Shown: positions 16,508-23,635 of the stretch, one piece after another
Layout of the letters: each line of letters starts with the position of its first letter
Position numbering within the stretch: position 1 is the first letter of the stretch
Origin: Halobellus litoreus
GTDB taxonomy: Archaea; Halobacteriota; Halobacteria; Halobacteriales; Haloferacaceae
Assembly (NCBI RefSeq): GCF_024464595.1
Contig: NZ_JANHAW010000002.1
Span: 1,326,192-1,390,191 of the forward strand
Length of the DNA stretch: 64,000 bases
Direction: 5' to 3'
Position numbers and translations under genes: made by a program
The notes under the pieces: model-generated
Database searches by the model: none
Told to the model about the DNA's origin: nothing
What the model saw: the letters and a program-made list of their open reading frames with translations, nothing else

Positions 16508-17812
16508 ATGTCTCAGCAAGTCGTTTCCGAACTCCACGTCGACGAGTACACGCTCGGGCTGGTCGGCCCGGACCAGGAGTGGGCCGGCACCGTCGCCGAC
16601 GGCGGCACCGTCCGCACGCACACCCCGCCCGCGTGCTGGGGGCCGATGATCACGCCGAAGTTCCGCGGCGGCCACGAGGTCACCAAACCCATCGCCGTCG
16701 AGGGCGCGGAAGTCGGCGACGCCGTCGCGATCAAGATCCGTGACGTCGAGGTGACGAGCGTCGCGACGAGCACCGGGTCGATGGACGAACGAGAGGGAGC
16801 CTTCGGCGACGACCCCTTCGTCGATCACAAGTGTCCCGAGTGCGGCGCGGCGTGGCCCGAGAGCGTCGTCGAGGGGACGGGCGAGGAGTCGATCCGGTGT
16901 GCCGAATGCGGCGCGAACGCCTCGTCGTTCGCCTTCGAGTACGGCATCACGACCGTTTTCGACGACGACTACGAGGTCGGGATCACGGTCGACGAGGACG
17001 CAGCCCACGGCCTCGCAGAGCGCGCGGAGGAGGCGAGCGCGCTCCCCGAGAACTCGCGGCAGCACCCGATTCTCCTGTACGAACCCTCGGAGATGCCCGG
17101 CACGCTCGGCCACCTGCGGCCGTTCGTCGGGAACATCGGGACGACGCCGCCGATCGAACTCCCGGACTCGCACAACGCCGGCGACTTCGGACAGTTCCTC
17201 ATCGGGGCCGAGCACGACTGGGGGCTCGACAGCGAAGACGAACTCGACGCCCGCACCGACGGCCACATGGACATCAACGCGGTTCGGGAGGGTGCGATCC
17301 TGATCTGTCCGGTGAAAGTCGACGGCGGCGGCATCTACGTCGGCGATATGCACGCCAACCAGGGCGACGGCGAACTCGCCTTACACACCACGGACGTCAG
17401 CGGACACACCGAGTTCGAGGTCGAACTCATCAAAGACCTCGACATCGGGGGCCCGCTCCTCCTTCCCAACGAGGACGACCTCTCGCACATCAGCAAACCG
17501 TACACGGACGAGGACAAAGCGCGCGGCCGTGAGCTCGGCGCAGAGTACGGCGTCGACGTCGAGACCGATATGGGGCCAATCCAGGTGATCGGGTCGGGCG
17601 CGACCGTCAACGACGCTACCGACAACGCCTTCGACCGCGCCGGCGACCTCCTCGGGATGAGCGAGGGCGAGGTCCGCACCCGCTGTACGTTCACCGGCGG
17701 CGTCGAGATCGGCCGACTCCCGGGCGTCGTGCAACTCACGATGCTCGCGCCGATGGACGTCCTCGACGACCGCGGAGTGGCGCACCTCGTGCGCGAACAG
17801 TACGGACTCTGA
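16508..17812 (+). CDS. Acetamidase/formamidase family protein
   Basis: 434 residues. The acetamidase/formamidase family hydrolyses short amides to ammonia and an acid. Family features are HTPPACWGPMITPKFRGG near the start, GTLGHLRPFVGNIGTTPP, HMDINAVREGAILICPV and GGGIYVGDMHANQGDGEL. Between about residues 109 and 136 there is a zinc-ribbon-like insertion with two Cys-x2-Cys pairs (CPEC and CAEC). The insertion suggests a structural zinc site. The gene stands alone and is transcribed from its own TATA-like box. Confidence 0.9.
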   Translation: MSQQVVSELHVDEYTLGLVGPDQEWAGTVADGGTVRTHTPPACWGPMITPKFRGGHEVTKPIAVEGAEVGDAVAIKIRDVEVTSVATSTGSMDEREGAFGDDPFVDHKCPECGAAWPESVVEGTGEESIRCAECGANASSFAFEYGITTVFDDDYEVGITVDEDAAHGLAERAEEASALPENSRQHPILLYEPSEMPGTLGHLRPFVGNIGTTPPIELPDSHNAGDFGQFLIGAEHDWGLDSEDELDARTDGHMDINAVREGAILICPVKVDGGGIYVGDMHANQGDGELALHTTDVSGHTEFEVELIKDLDIGGPLLLPNEDDLSHISKPYTDEDKARGRELGAEYGVDVETDMGPIQVIGSGATVNDATDNAFDRAGDLLGMSEGEVRTRCTFTGGVEIGRLPGVVQLTMLAPMDVLDDRGVAHLVREQYGL

Positions 17813-17867
17813 GAAGACAGGAGGGTCTGAGAAGGCAGCGCGGCCGAGGTCCTGTCGCGACGGCGGA

Positions 17868-18128
17868 TCAGCCGCCGCGCATCGCGGGGTGGATCCGAAG
17901 CGACGCGTCGGCCGGGCACGGATCGTCGGGATCGGCGGCGGTCCCGTCGACCGCGAGGCGGACGCTGGCTGCGAGCCGCCCGTCGGCGCCGAACAGGTGC
18001 CCCTCGGCGCGCGGGTACGCGGCGACGACCGCGTCGACGGCGTCGCGAACGGTGCCTCCCTCGAAGTCGACGCTGACGCGTTTGCCGCCGGTCGCGCTCC
18101 GGAGCGGTCCGTACACGGTGACGTCCAT
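17868..18128 (-). CDS. Ubiquitin-like small modifier / MoaD-ThiS family protein
   Basis: 86 residues, beta-grasp fold, ending in the diglycine GG that such proteins need for adenylation and thiocarboxylate or isopeptide formation. TVYGPLRSATGGKRVSVDF opens the fold, and RIHPAMRGG closes it. In haloarchaea these proteins (SAMPs) serve both as protein tags and as sulfur carriers for molybdopterin or tRNA thiolation. Which SAMP this is cannot be fixed here. The ATG at 18128 gives the standard length. It is convergent with the acetamidase gene, with 55 bases between. Confidence 0.85.
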   Translation of the reverse strand: MDVTVYGPLRSATGGKRVSVDFEGGTVRDAVDAVVAAYPRAEGHLFGADGRLAASVRLAVDGTAADPDDPCPADASLRIHPAMRGG

Positions 18129-18238
18129 AGCTAGTCTCTCACGTTCGAGACAGTTGGATGCTTCCACGTCGCCACCGCTGGAATGCTATGTCGAAGCCGA
18201 TCAATCGAGAAGCGCGGTTCGGCGGCGAGCCGGAGGCA

Positions 18239-18544
18239 TCAAAAAGAGACGTTGGCGTCGTCCGTGGGGCCCGACTCGCCCTCGGCGGGGTTGCTTCCCC
18301 TGTCGTCGTAGAACTTGCGACCGATGTACTCGTCGCTCACGTTACCGATGATCGTTTTGTACAACTCGTCGGCCGAGCCGTACGTCTCCTGACCGACGGC
18401 GTTAACGATCGTCGAAACAGTGTTGCTCTTTTGATCAGCGGGCGTCCCGACTTCGACGTCTCCGATTCGTTCGACCATCTCGTCGTGGTCGATCGGATAC
18501 TCGAGTTCGTCGTCGAGAAAGTCGGACAGCTCGTTAATTTTCAT
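18239..18544 (-). CDS. Small conserved haloarchaeal protein (DUF5789/DUF2795-like)
   Basis: 101 residues, acidic, soluble. MKINELSDFLDDELEYPIDH at the start, then ADELYKTIIGNVSDEYIGRK near the end. I recall this as a haloarchaea-specific family of DUF5789 or DUF2795 type, without known function. The gene and its spacers are less GC-rich than their neighbours. It lies between the small modifier and the DUF5806-like gene, all on the minus strand but with spacers over 90 bases. Confidence 0.75.
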   Translation of the reverse strand: MKINELSDFLDDELEYPIDHDEMVERIGDVEVGTPADQKSNTVSTIVNAVGQETYGSADELYKTIIGNVSDEYIGRKFYDDRGSNPAEGESGPTDDANVSF

Positions 18545-18635
18545 AATTAATCGTTTATCTATGCGGGAATAACCCTTGTGGTGTCGAGACCCGACCGGAC
18601 CTCAGAAGAGAGAGCCGACAGTACGACAGTTCTTC

Positions 18636-19319
18636 TCAATCGTCGTCGGGATCCGCGTCTGAGCCGATCCCCTCCTCGTCGGCCAGTTCCTCCGCGCGGA
18701 GATCCGCGCTCGCCTCTCTGACCTCCCGCATCACGCTGGAGATCCGCTCTTCGGTCTCCATCTCCTCCTCGACGGAGAGGTCGACGCCCTCGACTTCGAG
18801 GAGGAACTTCGCGATCTCCGTCACCTCGTACATCAGTTCGTCGAGTTCCTCGGCGGTGAAGAACCCCGACATCGCCCCGTAGAGGAACGTCGCTCCCGAC
18901 TTCCGGATCTTGTCCTCGAACGAGGACCGCGCCTGATTGACGGCCTGCGGCGTGTACGTATCGGTCATAAACGGCACGAGTTCCGGGAGGTTCTCGCCGA
19001 TCTTGGTCATCTCGACGCCGGTCTCCGTCCGGAAGTCCGCACACAGTCGGGCGATGGCCCACTCCCGCGCGGTGATGTACGTTCGGTCGCGCAGGAAGTC
19101 GTTGACGCGGTCGTACTGCGCGCCGTCGACCTTCTTGAACCGGGCGTACTTCCGAACGTCGGCCGGGGTTTCGGAACCGTCGGCGGCGGGTTCGGACTCG
19201 GGGTCGGCGGCGGCGGTCGTCTCCGCGGGGTCGTCGCTCGCGGGGCCGGCGTCCCCGAACCCGTCGTCGCCGTCCTCGCCCGGGTCGTCGTCGCTGCCCT
19301 CAACCGAGTCGTCGTCCAT
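18636..19319 (-). CDS. DUF5806-like conserved haloarchaeal protein
   Basis: 227 residues. The first 60 are a low-complexity acidic tail rich in Asp, Gly, Pro and Thr. The rest is helical with DGAQYDRVNDFLRDRTYITA and EMTKIGENLPELVPFMTDTY, which I recall from the DUF5806 family of haloarchaea. No enzymatic motif is visible. The ATG at 19319 is chosen because the acidic tail starts there. The gene is divergent from the winged-helix regulator; the 310-base gap between them holds inverted repeats. Confidence 0.8.
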   Translation of the reverse strand: MDDDSVEGSDDDPGEDGDDGFGDAGPASDDPAETTAAADPESEPAADGSETPADVRKYARFKKVDGAQYDRVNDFLRDRTYITAREWAIARLCADFRTETGVEMTKIGENLPELVPFMTDTYTPQAVNQARSSFEDKIRKSGATFLYGAMSGFFTAEELDELMYEVTEIAKFLLEVEGVDLSVEEEMETEERISSVMREVREASADLRAEELADEEGIGSDADPDDD

Positions 19320-19410
19320 ACTGGCGCGTGTCGCGCCGACGTCAAAAAGCGTTCTGTCGACAGATTTGTCGTCGATCCGGGCGGGTGACGGGCCCTGTTC
19401 CGCGGCGCTG

Positions 19411-19426
19411 GTGAAAGAAATTTCAC
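19411..19426. promoter_or_regulatory. Inverted repeat GTGAAA-GAAA-TTTCAC
   Basis: A perfect 6-bp inverted repeat with a GAAA loop sits 4 bases before a TTTATT box (19431-19436) on the + strand. Its half-site shares TGAAA/TTTCA with a second inverted repeat at 19602-19618. The pair may be operators for the regulator encoded at 19630. Confidence 0.4.
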
Positions 19427-19486
19427 CGCGTTTATTTCCGTCGGGAGGTGGTTGATTCCGATGCCGGGGTGTCAACTCGGCGAATC

Positions 19487-19520
19487 GCCACCCGGTGTTG
19501 GTGCCTCTGCACCGGGTGGC
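19487..19520 (+). promoter_or_regulatory. 11-bp perfect hairpin in the leader of the winged-helix gene
   Basis: GCCACCCGGTG and CACCGGGTGGC pair over 11 bp around a 12-base loop. If transcription starts from the TTTATT box near 19431, this hairpin sits in a leader of about 170 bases before the GTG at 19630. It may be an RNA element or a separate small transcript. Confidence 0.4.
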
Positions 19521-19601
19521 AGACGCGTCTGTTACCGGGCCCGATCGCCGAGCAGTTGCGGTCACAGTCCGGGGCGTCTACGGTGCCGATGCCAGTACGG
19601 T

Positions 19602-19618
19602 TTTCATTCTCGATGAAA
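19602..19618. promoter_or_regulatory. Inverted repeat TTTCAT-TCTCG-ATGAAA
   Basis: A perfect 6-bp inverted repeat with a 5-base spacer, ending 11 bases before the GTG start of a DNA-binding protein. Position and symmetry suggest an autoregulatory operator that covers the transcription start. Confidence 0.45.
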
Positions 19619-19629
19619 TATTCGACTGT

Positions 19630-20550
19630 GTGACAGAAGAGCCGACCGCTCACGTCGAACTCGACGACGAAGCGCTGAAGGCGGTTGCCAACGAGACGCG
19701 GCTTCGAATCGTCGTCGACCTCGGAGCGACCGTTCGAGACGGCGCGTACGGCACGCGCCGGTTCTCCGAGCTACTGGACGCGGTCGGCGTGACCGACAGC
19801 GGACAGTTGACCTACCACCTCGATAAGCTCCGCGAGCAGGAGTACGTCGAGCGGACCGACGAGGGGTATCGCTTGACGCTCCGCGGGCTGCGAGTCTACC
19901 AGTTCGTCCGCTCCGGTGTCCTGAGTCGAGCGCCGGACATCGGGCCCCTGACGATCGACCTCACGCACGACGACTGCGGCGAGCCGCTGTCGGTCCGCTA
20001 CGAGGACCAGCGGATGTACGGCGAGTGCGAGGCGTGCGACGAGATCATCGGCGTCAACCCGGTCCAACCGAGTGCGTTCGATCCGGGGGACCGGGAGTCG
20101 ATGTCGGACGCGTACCGACAGCGGTTCTGGATGGACAACTTCGCGATGACGCAGGGGTTCTGTCCGTACTGCGGCGGCGACGTGACGACGCGGATCGATT
20201 ACCGCCACACGGAGGCGGTCCCCACCGAGTCGCAGGGCGAGGACCCCGCGATCACGTTCACCTGCGAGGTCTGTCGATGGTTTATCAACACGACGATCGA
20301 ATTCCCGGGCTACCTGCACCCGGCGGTCGTCGCCTTCTGTCACGAGCGCGGCCTGGACATTCGCGAACACAACCCGGTGAATCTGCCGCTGGAGTTTCCC
20401 GAGTACGTCGTCCACTCCGAGGATCCCTGGCGCGTCGCCGTCACCTACGCCTACGACGACGACGAGATCACGCTCACGTTCGACGACGACCTGACGGTCC
20501 ACGACGTCACGGTCGGAGCGGACGAATCCGGACGACCGGAGTCGGAGTAG
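19630..20550 (+). CDS. Winged-helix (ArsR-like) transcriptional regulator with zinc-ribbon C-terminal part
   Basis: 306 residues. The first 95 form a winged helix typical of haloarchaeal ArsR-type regulators: ALKAVANETRLRIVVDL, then SGQLTYHLDKLREQEYVE. The remainder holds three Cys pairs (CEACDEI, CPYCGGD and CEVC), which look like zinc-ribbon motifs, and a C-terminal beta-rich part. The effector is unknown. The GTG at 19630 is chosen since upstream codons lack coding character and the helix begins soon after. Two inverted repeats and a hairpin upstream suggest autoregulation. Confidence 0.85.
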   Translation: MTEEPTAHVELDDEALKAVANETRLRIVVDLGATVRDGAYGTRRFSELLDAVGVTDSGQLTYHLDKLREQEYVERTDEGYRLTLRGLRVYQFVRSGVLSRAPDIGPLTIDLTHDDCGEPLSVRYEDQRMYGECEACDEIIGVNPVQPSAFDPGDRESMSDAYRQRFWMDNFAMTQGFCPYCGGDVTTRIDYRHTEAVPTESQGEDPAITFTCEVCRWFINTTIEFPGYLHPAVVAFCHERGLDIREHNPVNLPLEFPEYVVHSEDPWRVAVTYAYDDDEITLTFDDDLTVHDVTVGADESGRPESE

Positions 20551-20578
20551 TACCACACCCGACGATTTTTCTACTCCG
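20543..20578 (+). terminator. Hairpin after the winged-helix gene
   Basis: CGGAGTAG and CTACTCCG form an 8-bp stem that begins in the last codons. The loop contains a run of five T. It probably terminates or stabilises the regulator transcript just before the UspA gene at 20597. Confidence 0.4.
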
Positions 20579-20596
20579 GCGGTGACATCCGGGCAT

Positions 20597-20965
20597 ATGA
20601 GAATCCTCTTGGGTGTCGGCGGCTCGGACGACTCCCTCCGGGCGCTGGAACGGACGATCAAGCGGGCGCGCGAGGCGGGCGACGAACTCACGGTGGCCAT
20701 CCTCGACGAGGGCGGGACGGACCGGTCCGTCGACGACGTCGAAGCTGACGTCAGGGACGCACTCGACGCCGGCGGCGTCGACGCCGAGATCCGTTCCGTC
20801 GAGGGCGATCCCGGCAGCGAACTCGTCGACATCGCCGAATCGGAGGGCTTCGATCGGATCGCGCTCAGCGGCGGGACGACGAGCCCGATGGGGAAGATCC
20901 AGCTCGGCAGCACCGCGGAGTTCGTTCTGTTGAACTCTCACGTCAGCGTCTCACTCATCCGATGA
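20597..20965 (+). CDS. UspA-family universal stress protein (small)
   Basis: 122 residues, shorter than the usual 140-150. It starts MRILLGVGGSDDSLRALERT and ends LGSTAEFVLLNSHVSVSLIR. The usual ATP-binding G-2x-G-9x-G pattern is only partly kept (SGGTTSPMGKIQLGSTAEF), so ATP binding is uncertain. Its stop codon overlaps the start of the GNAT gene in an ATGA, so the two are translationally coupled. Confidence 0.85.
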   Translation: MRILLGVGGSDDSLRALERTIKRAREAGDELTVAILDEGGTDRSVDDVEADVRDALDAGGVDAEIRSVEGDPGSELVDIAESEGFDRIALSGGTTSPMGKIQLGSTAEFVLLNSHVSVSLIR

Positions 20966-21516
20966 GCCGAGATCGACGGTTCCCCGACCAGGTCGCCGGA
21001 CCGTTCGACGGCCCCCCGCGGCGGTTCGAGGACCGAGAGGGTCGCGAGATCGAGATCCGTGCACACGACGGGGGCGACGCGGAGTACGAGGCGCTCGCGT
21101 CGATGTACGACGAGTTCGATCCGGCCGACCGCGCCCAGGGGATTCCGCCGAGCGACGAGCGACGCATCCGCGAGTGGCTCGACAACATCTTCTGTGAGAC
21201 GTGTCTGAACGTCATCGCGTGGGACGGCGAGACGGCCGCCGGACACGCGACGCTCGTCCCCGACGGCGACGCCTACGAGCTCGCGATTTTCGTGTTGCAG
21301 GCGTACCAGGAGGCCGGGATCGGAACGCATCTGTTGGAGGTGCTGCTCGGCTACGGCGTAGAGTCGGGCGTCGAGAAGGTGTGGCTCACGGTCGAACGGT
21401 GGAACCAGCCCGCCGTGGGACTCTACAAGAAGATCGGCTTCGAGGTCAGCGACTCGGAGAGCTTCGAGATGGAGATGGCGATCCGGCTGACGGACGGCAG
21501 CGACGAGGGCGGCTAG
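20962..21516 (+). CDS. GNAT-family N-acetyltransferase
   Basis: 184 residues. The acetyl-CoA binding segment is LAIFVLQAYQEAGIGTHLLE, followed by VWLTVERWNQPAVGLYKKIGF, the classic motif B of GNAT enzymes. The substrate may be a protein N-terminus, an amino group on a small molecule, or an aminoacyl nucleotide; sequence does not say. The ATG overlaps the UspA stop codon by four bases. The Usp-GNAT pairing recalls links between stress proteins and protein acetylation, but this is inference. Confidence 0.88.
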   Translation: MSRDRRFPDQVAGPFDGPPRRFEDREGREIEIRAHDGGDAEYEALASMYDEFDPADRAQGIPPSDERRIREWLDNIFCETCLNVIAWDGETAAGHATLVPDGDAYELAIFVLQAYQEAGIGTHLLEVLLGYGVESGVEKVWLTVERWNQPAVGLYKKIGFEVSDSESFEMEMAIRLTDGSDEGG

Positions 21517-21556
21517 GCGGACGGAGCCGTCGGAGCGCCCCTCGCGGAGCCCGAAA

Positions 21557-22015
21557 TCAGACCGACAGCACCGGCTGGCTCGCGTACAGGAGCACGTATT
21601 CTGCGGCCTTCGCGAGCACTTCGCCCGGATCGCCCGAAACCGGCTCGCGGGGAACGACGAGGAAGTCGGCGTCGAGTTCCTCGGCGGTGTCGAGGACGAC
21701 GCTCCCGGGGTGTCTGAGCTTCATCTTCGTCGAGAAGCCGTACGCGACGGAGGTCGACAGCGGGACGTCGTGTTCGGCGGCGATCCGCTCGGCCGCCTCC
21801 ATAATCGCCTCGCCGTCGGCGGCGACCTGCGCGTCGTCGACGACGCCGTTCTCGATCTCTCGAACGACTTCCTCGCCCAGCACGTGAACGACGTGGACCG
21901 TCGCGTCGTACTTTGAAGCGATCGCAGCGGCGTACGCTACCGCGTCGGCCGACTCGTCGCTCGCGTCCACCGGGGCGAGCACGAGGTCGACGGACAGCGG
22001 TCGGCGTTCGGTCAT
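21557..22015 (-). CDS. UspA-family universal stress protein
   Basis: 152 residues with the Usp fold: LVLAPVDASDESADAVAYAA at the start and FLVVPREPVSGDPGEVLAKA near the end. The standard GxxG(9x)G(S/T) ATP motif is replaced by VPREPVSGDPGEVLAK, so it is probably a non-ATP-binding type. The ATG at 22015 is chosen over the upstream in-frame start. It is convergent with the GNAT gene. Candidate RNA copy B lies upstream on the opposite strand. Confidence 0.85.
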   Translation of the reverse strand: MTERRPLSVDLVLAPVDASDESADAVAYAAAIASKYDATVHVVHVLGEEVVREIENGVVDDAQVAADGEAIMEAAERIAAEHDVPLSTSVAYGFSTKMKLRHPGSVVLDTAEELDADFLVVPREPVSGDPGEVLAKAAEYVLLYASQPVLSV

Positions 22016-22124
22016 ACCCGCACCTGCAACGCCCGACGGCAAAAATCCTCACTTCGACGACGGCCGGGTCGAACCGGCCGCATCGGGCGGCCGTGGCACC
22101 CTCGGGAGTCGCGGCCGGCGAGGG

Positions 22125-22130
22125 TTTATC
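22125..22130 (+). promoter_or_regulatory. TATA-like box of small-RNA copy B
   Basis: TTTATC, exactly 24 bases before GTGACGTGAG, as in the other three copies. Confidence 0.55.
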
Positions 22131-22154
22131 ACCGATCGGGAGGCCAGCCCCGCC

Positions 22155-22283
22155 GTGACGTGAGACGCGCCCCGCGTCGAAACGCGGTCGTTCGGCACGG
22201 CGACGGGGGATCACGGCCGTCAGCGGGACGACGAGGCTGATCGGCCGGCCGGCGGTGTGCCGACTGCTCGCCAATTCCGCATT
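22155..22283 (+). ncRNA. Candidate structured RNA, copy B of four
   Basis: Starts GTGACGTGAG. CCCCGCGTCG (22170-22179) can pair with CGACGGGGG (22201-22209) with a one-base bulge. TCGGCAC (22192-22198) pairs with GTGCCGA (22257-22263). The tail CTGCTCGCCAATTCCG matches the tail of copy D. It lies in the 340-base gap between divergent genes and points toward the membrane-protein gene at 22356, so a leader role is possible here, although other copies have no such neighbour. The 3' end is estimated. Confidence 0.55.
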
Positions 22284-22355
22284 CGGTCCGGGGCGGGACC
22301 GTCGCCCAGTCGGGCGGAGCGACACGCTAATTATTCTCACGGGTGATGGATAGCC

Positions 22356-23600
22356 GTGCGGTATCGCTGGCCACTCGCGTTCGTCCTCCTCGTCGTCGCC
22401 GGTGCGCTGGGGAGCGCGTTCGTCGGCCCCGGGGGAGTCGCGAACGGCGAAGATCCGGCGCCGGAACGGCTGCTCCAGCCGAGCGAGAGAGAGGGCTACG
22501 TCTGGCCGTACACGAGCCGAAGCCGCTCGGTCGAGGGGCGGACGCTCGCGCTGAACGTCGTTGTCGTCGGGACGCCGGAGGCGGTCCGAACCGTGCTCAC
22601 TGACCGGTCCGAACTGGAATGGACCCCCGCAGAGAACGATCAGAGGCTCGACGAGTCGGTGTCACAGCTCGACGAATCGATCTCACAGTTCGACGACTCG
22701 GGGTCGATCTCACCCTGGCGGTCCGCGCGCGGGGCCGCACGCTACACCTACGTGGCCGACAGCCGCGGCGCCGGCGAGTGGGTCGAGCCCGACTACCAAC
22801 TCGCGACCGGAACGTATCTCGGCAGCCGGACGCACATTCGCGCGTATCCCGGTCCGTCCAGCGACTGGACAGCGCTGCAGGCGCACGCCGAGTACTGGGA
22901 CTGGTTCCGGTTGCGCCACACGGTCACCGGCGTCGCGGAGGGGAGCCGAACCGTCGAGCGCGACCTCCGCGACGAACCGTTCGTCGACGACGTCAGCCGA
23001 GCCTACCACGGCTACGAGGGCGGCGGTAGCGACGGCTGGATCTCGGTGATCAGGCTCTCGTCCGCGACGGAGTCGGCCGCGATGTCCGCCGTCGGTGCCG
23101 CTGACGCGGCGAAGCTGACGCTGCTCGGCGTCGTCCCCGCAGCGGCCGTTCTGGCCGCCGCGGTGCCACCGGTTCGACGACGGGACCTCAGAGACACCGC
23201 GCTCCCGCTGGCACTCGTCGCGATCGTTCTCGGCGTTCGGTCGGTCGGGATCGCCGCGGAGGGGCTGTCGCCGGCGACGAATCCGAAAGTGTTCGCGGGA
23301 ATTCTCTATCCGCTGTTGGCGATCGGACCGCTCGTCGTCACCGCACTCCTGGCTCGAAACCGGCCATCGATGCGGATCTCCCTCCTCGCCGCCGCCGGGT
23401 TGGGAGCCGCGTTCGTCCTCGATTTCGGCGCGATCGGCGTGCGAGTGGTCCCGGTTCGGCTCGTCCTCCATCGGACGGCGCTGATCGGGGTTCTCGGCCT
23501 GTTCGCGTTCGGCGTCGCCGACGCGAATCGTCGGATCGCCGGGGGCGGTGCGATCCTGTGGCTTGCGATGCTCGTCGGGACGCTCCTCGGAATGGTGTGA
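22356..23600 (+). CDS. Membrane protein with extracytoplasmic domain (LssY C-terminal-like)
   Basis: 414 residues. A signal or anchor segment (residues 5-25) is followed by an external domain to about 235, then about six transmembrane segments. WVEPDYQLATGTYLGSRTHI and the following DWFRLRHTVTGV recall the LssY C-terminal domain found next to PAP2 phosphatases. That assignment is tentative. A PAP2 phosphatase gene lies 4 kb downstream. The GTG at 22356 is chosen because the hydrophobic segment starts at once. It is convergent with the glycosyltransferase gene, 35 bases apart. Confidence 0.7.
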   Translation: MRYRWPLAFVLLVVAGALGSAFVGPGGVANGEDPAPERLLQPSEREGYVWPYTSRSRSVEGRTLALNVVVVGTPEAVRTVLTDRSELEWTPAENDQRLDESVSQLDESISQFDDSGSISPWRSARGAARYTYVADSRGAGEWVEPDYQLATGTYLGSRTHIRAYPGPSSDWTALQAHAEYWDWFRLRHTVTGVAEGSRTVERDLRDEPFVDDVSRAYHGYEGGGSDGWISVIRLSSATESAAMSAVGAADAAKLTLLGVVPAAAVLAAAVPPVRRRDLRDTALPLALVAIVLGVRSVGIAAEGLSPATNPKVFAGILYPLLAIGPLVVTALLARNRPSMRISLLAAAGLGAAFVLDFGAIGVRVVPVRLVLHRTALIGVLGLFAFGVADANRRIAGGGAILWLAMLVGTLLGMV

Positions 23601-23635
23601 TCGCGCGCGGCCTCGGCCACCGTACGCAGGCCGAC

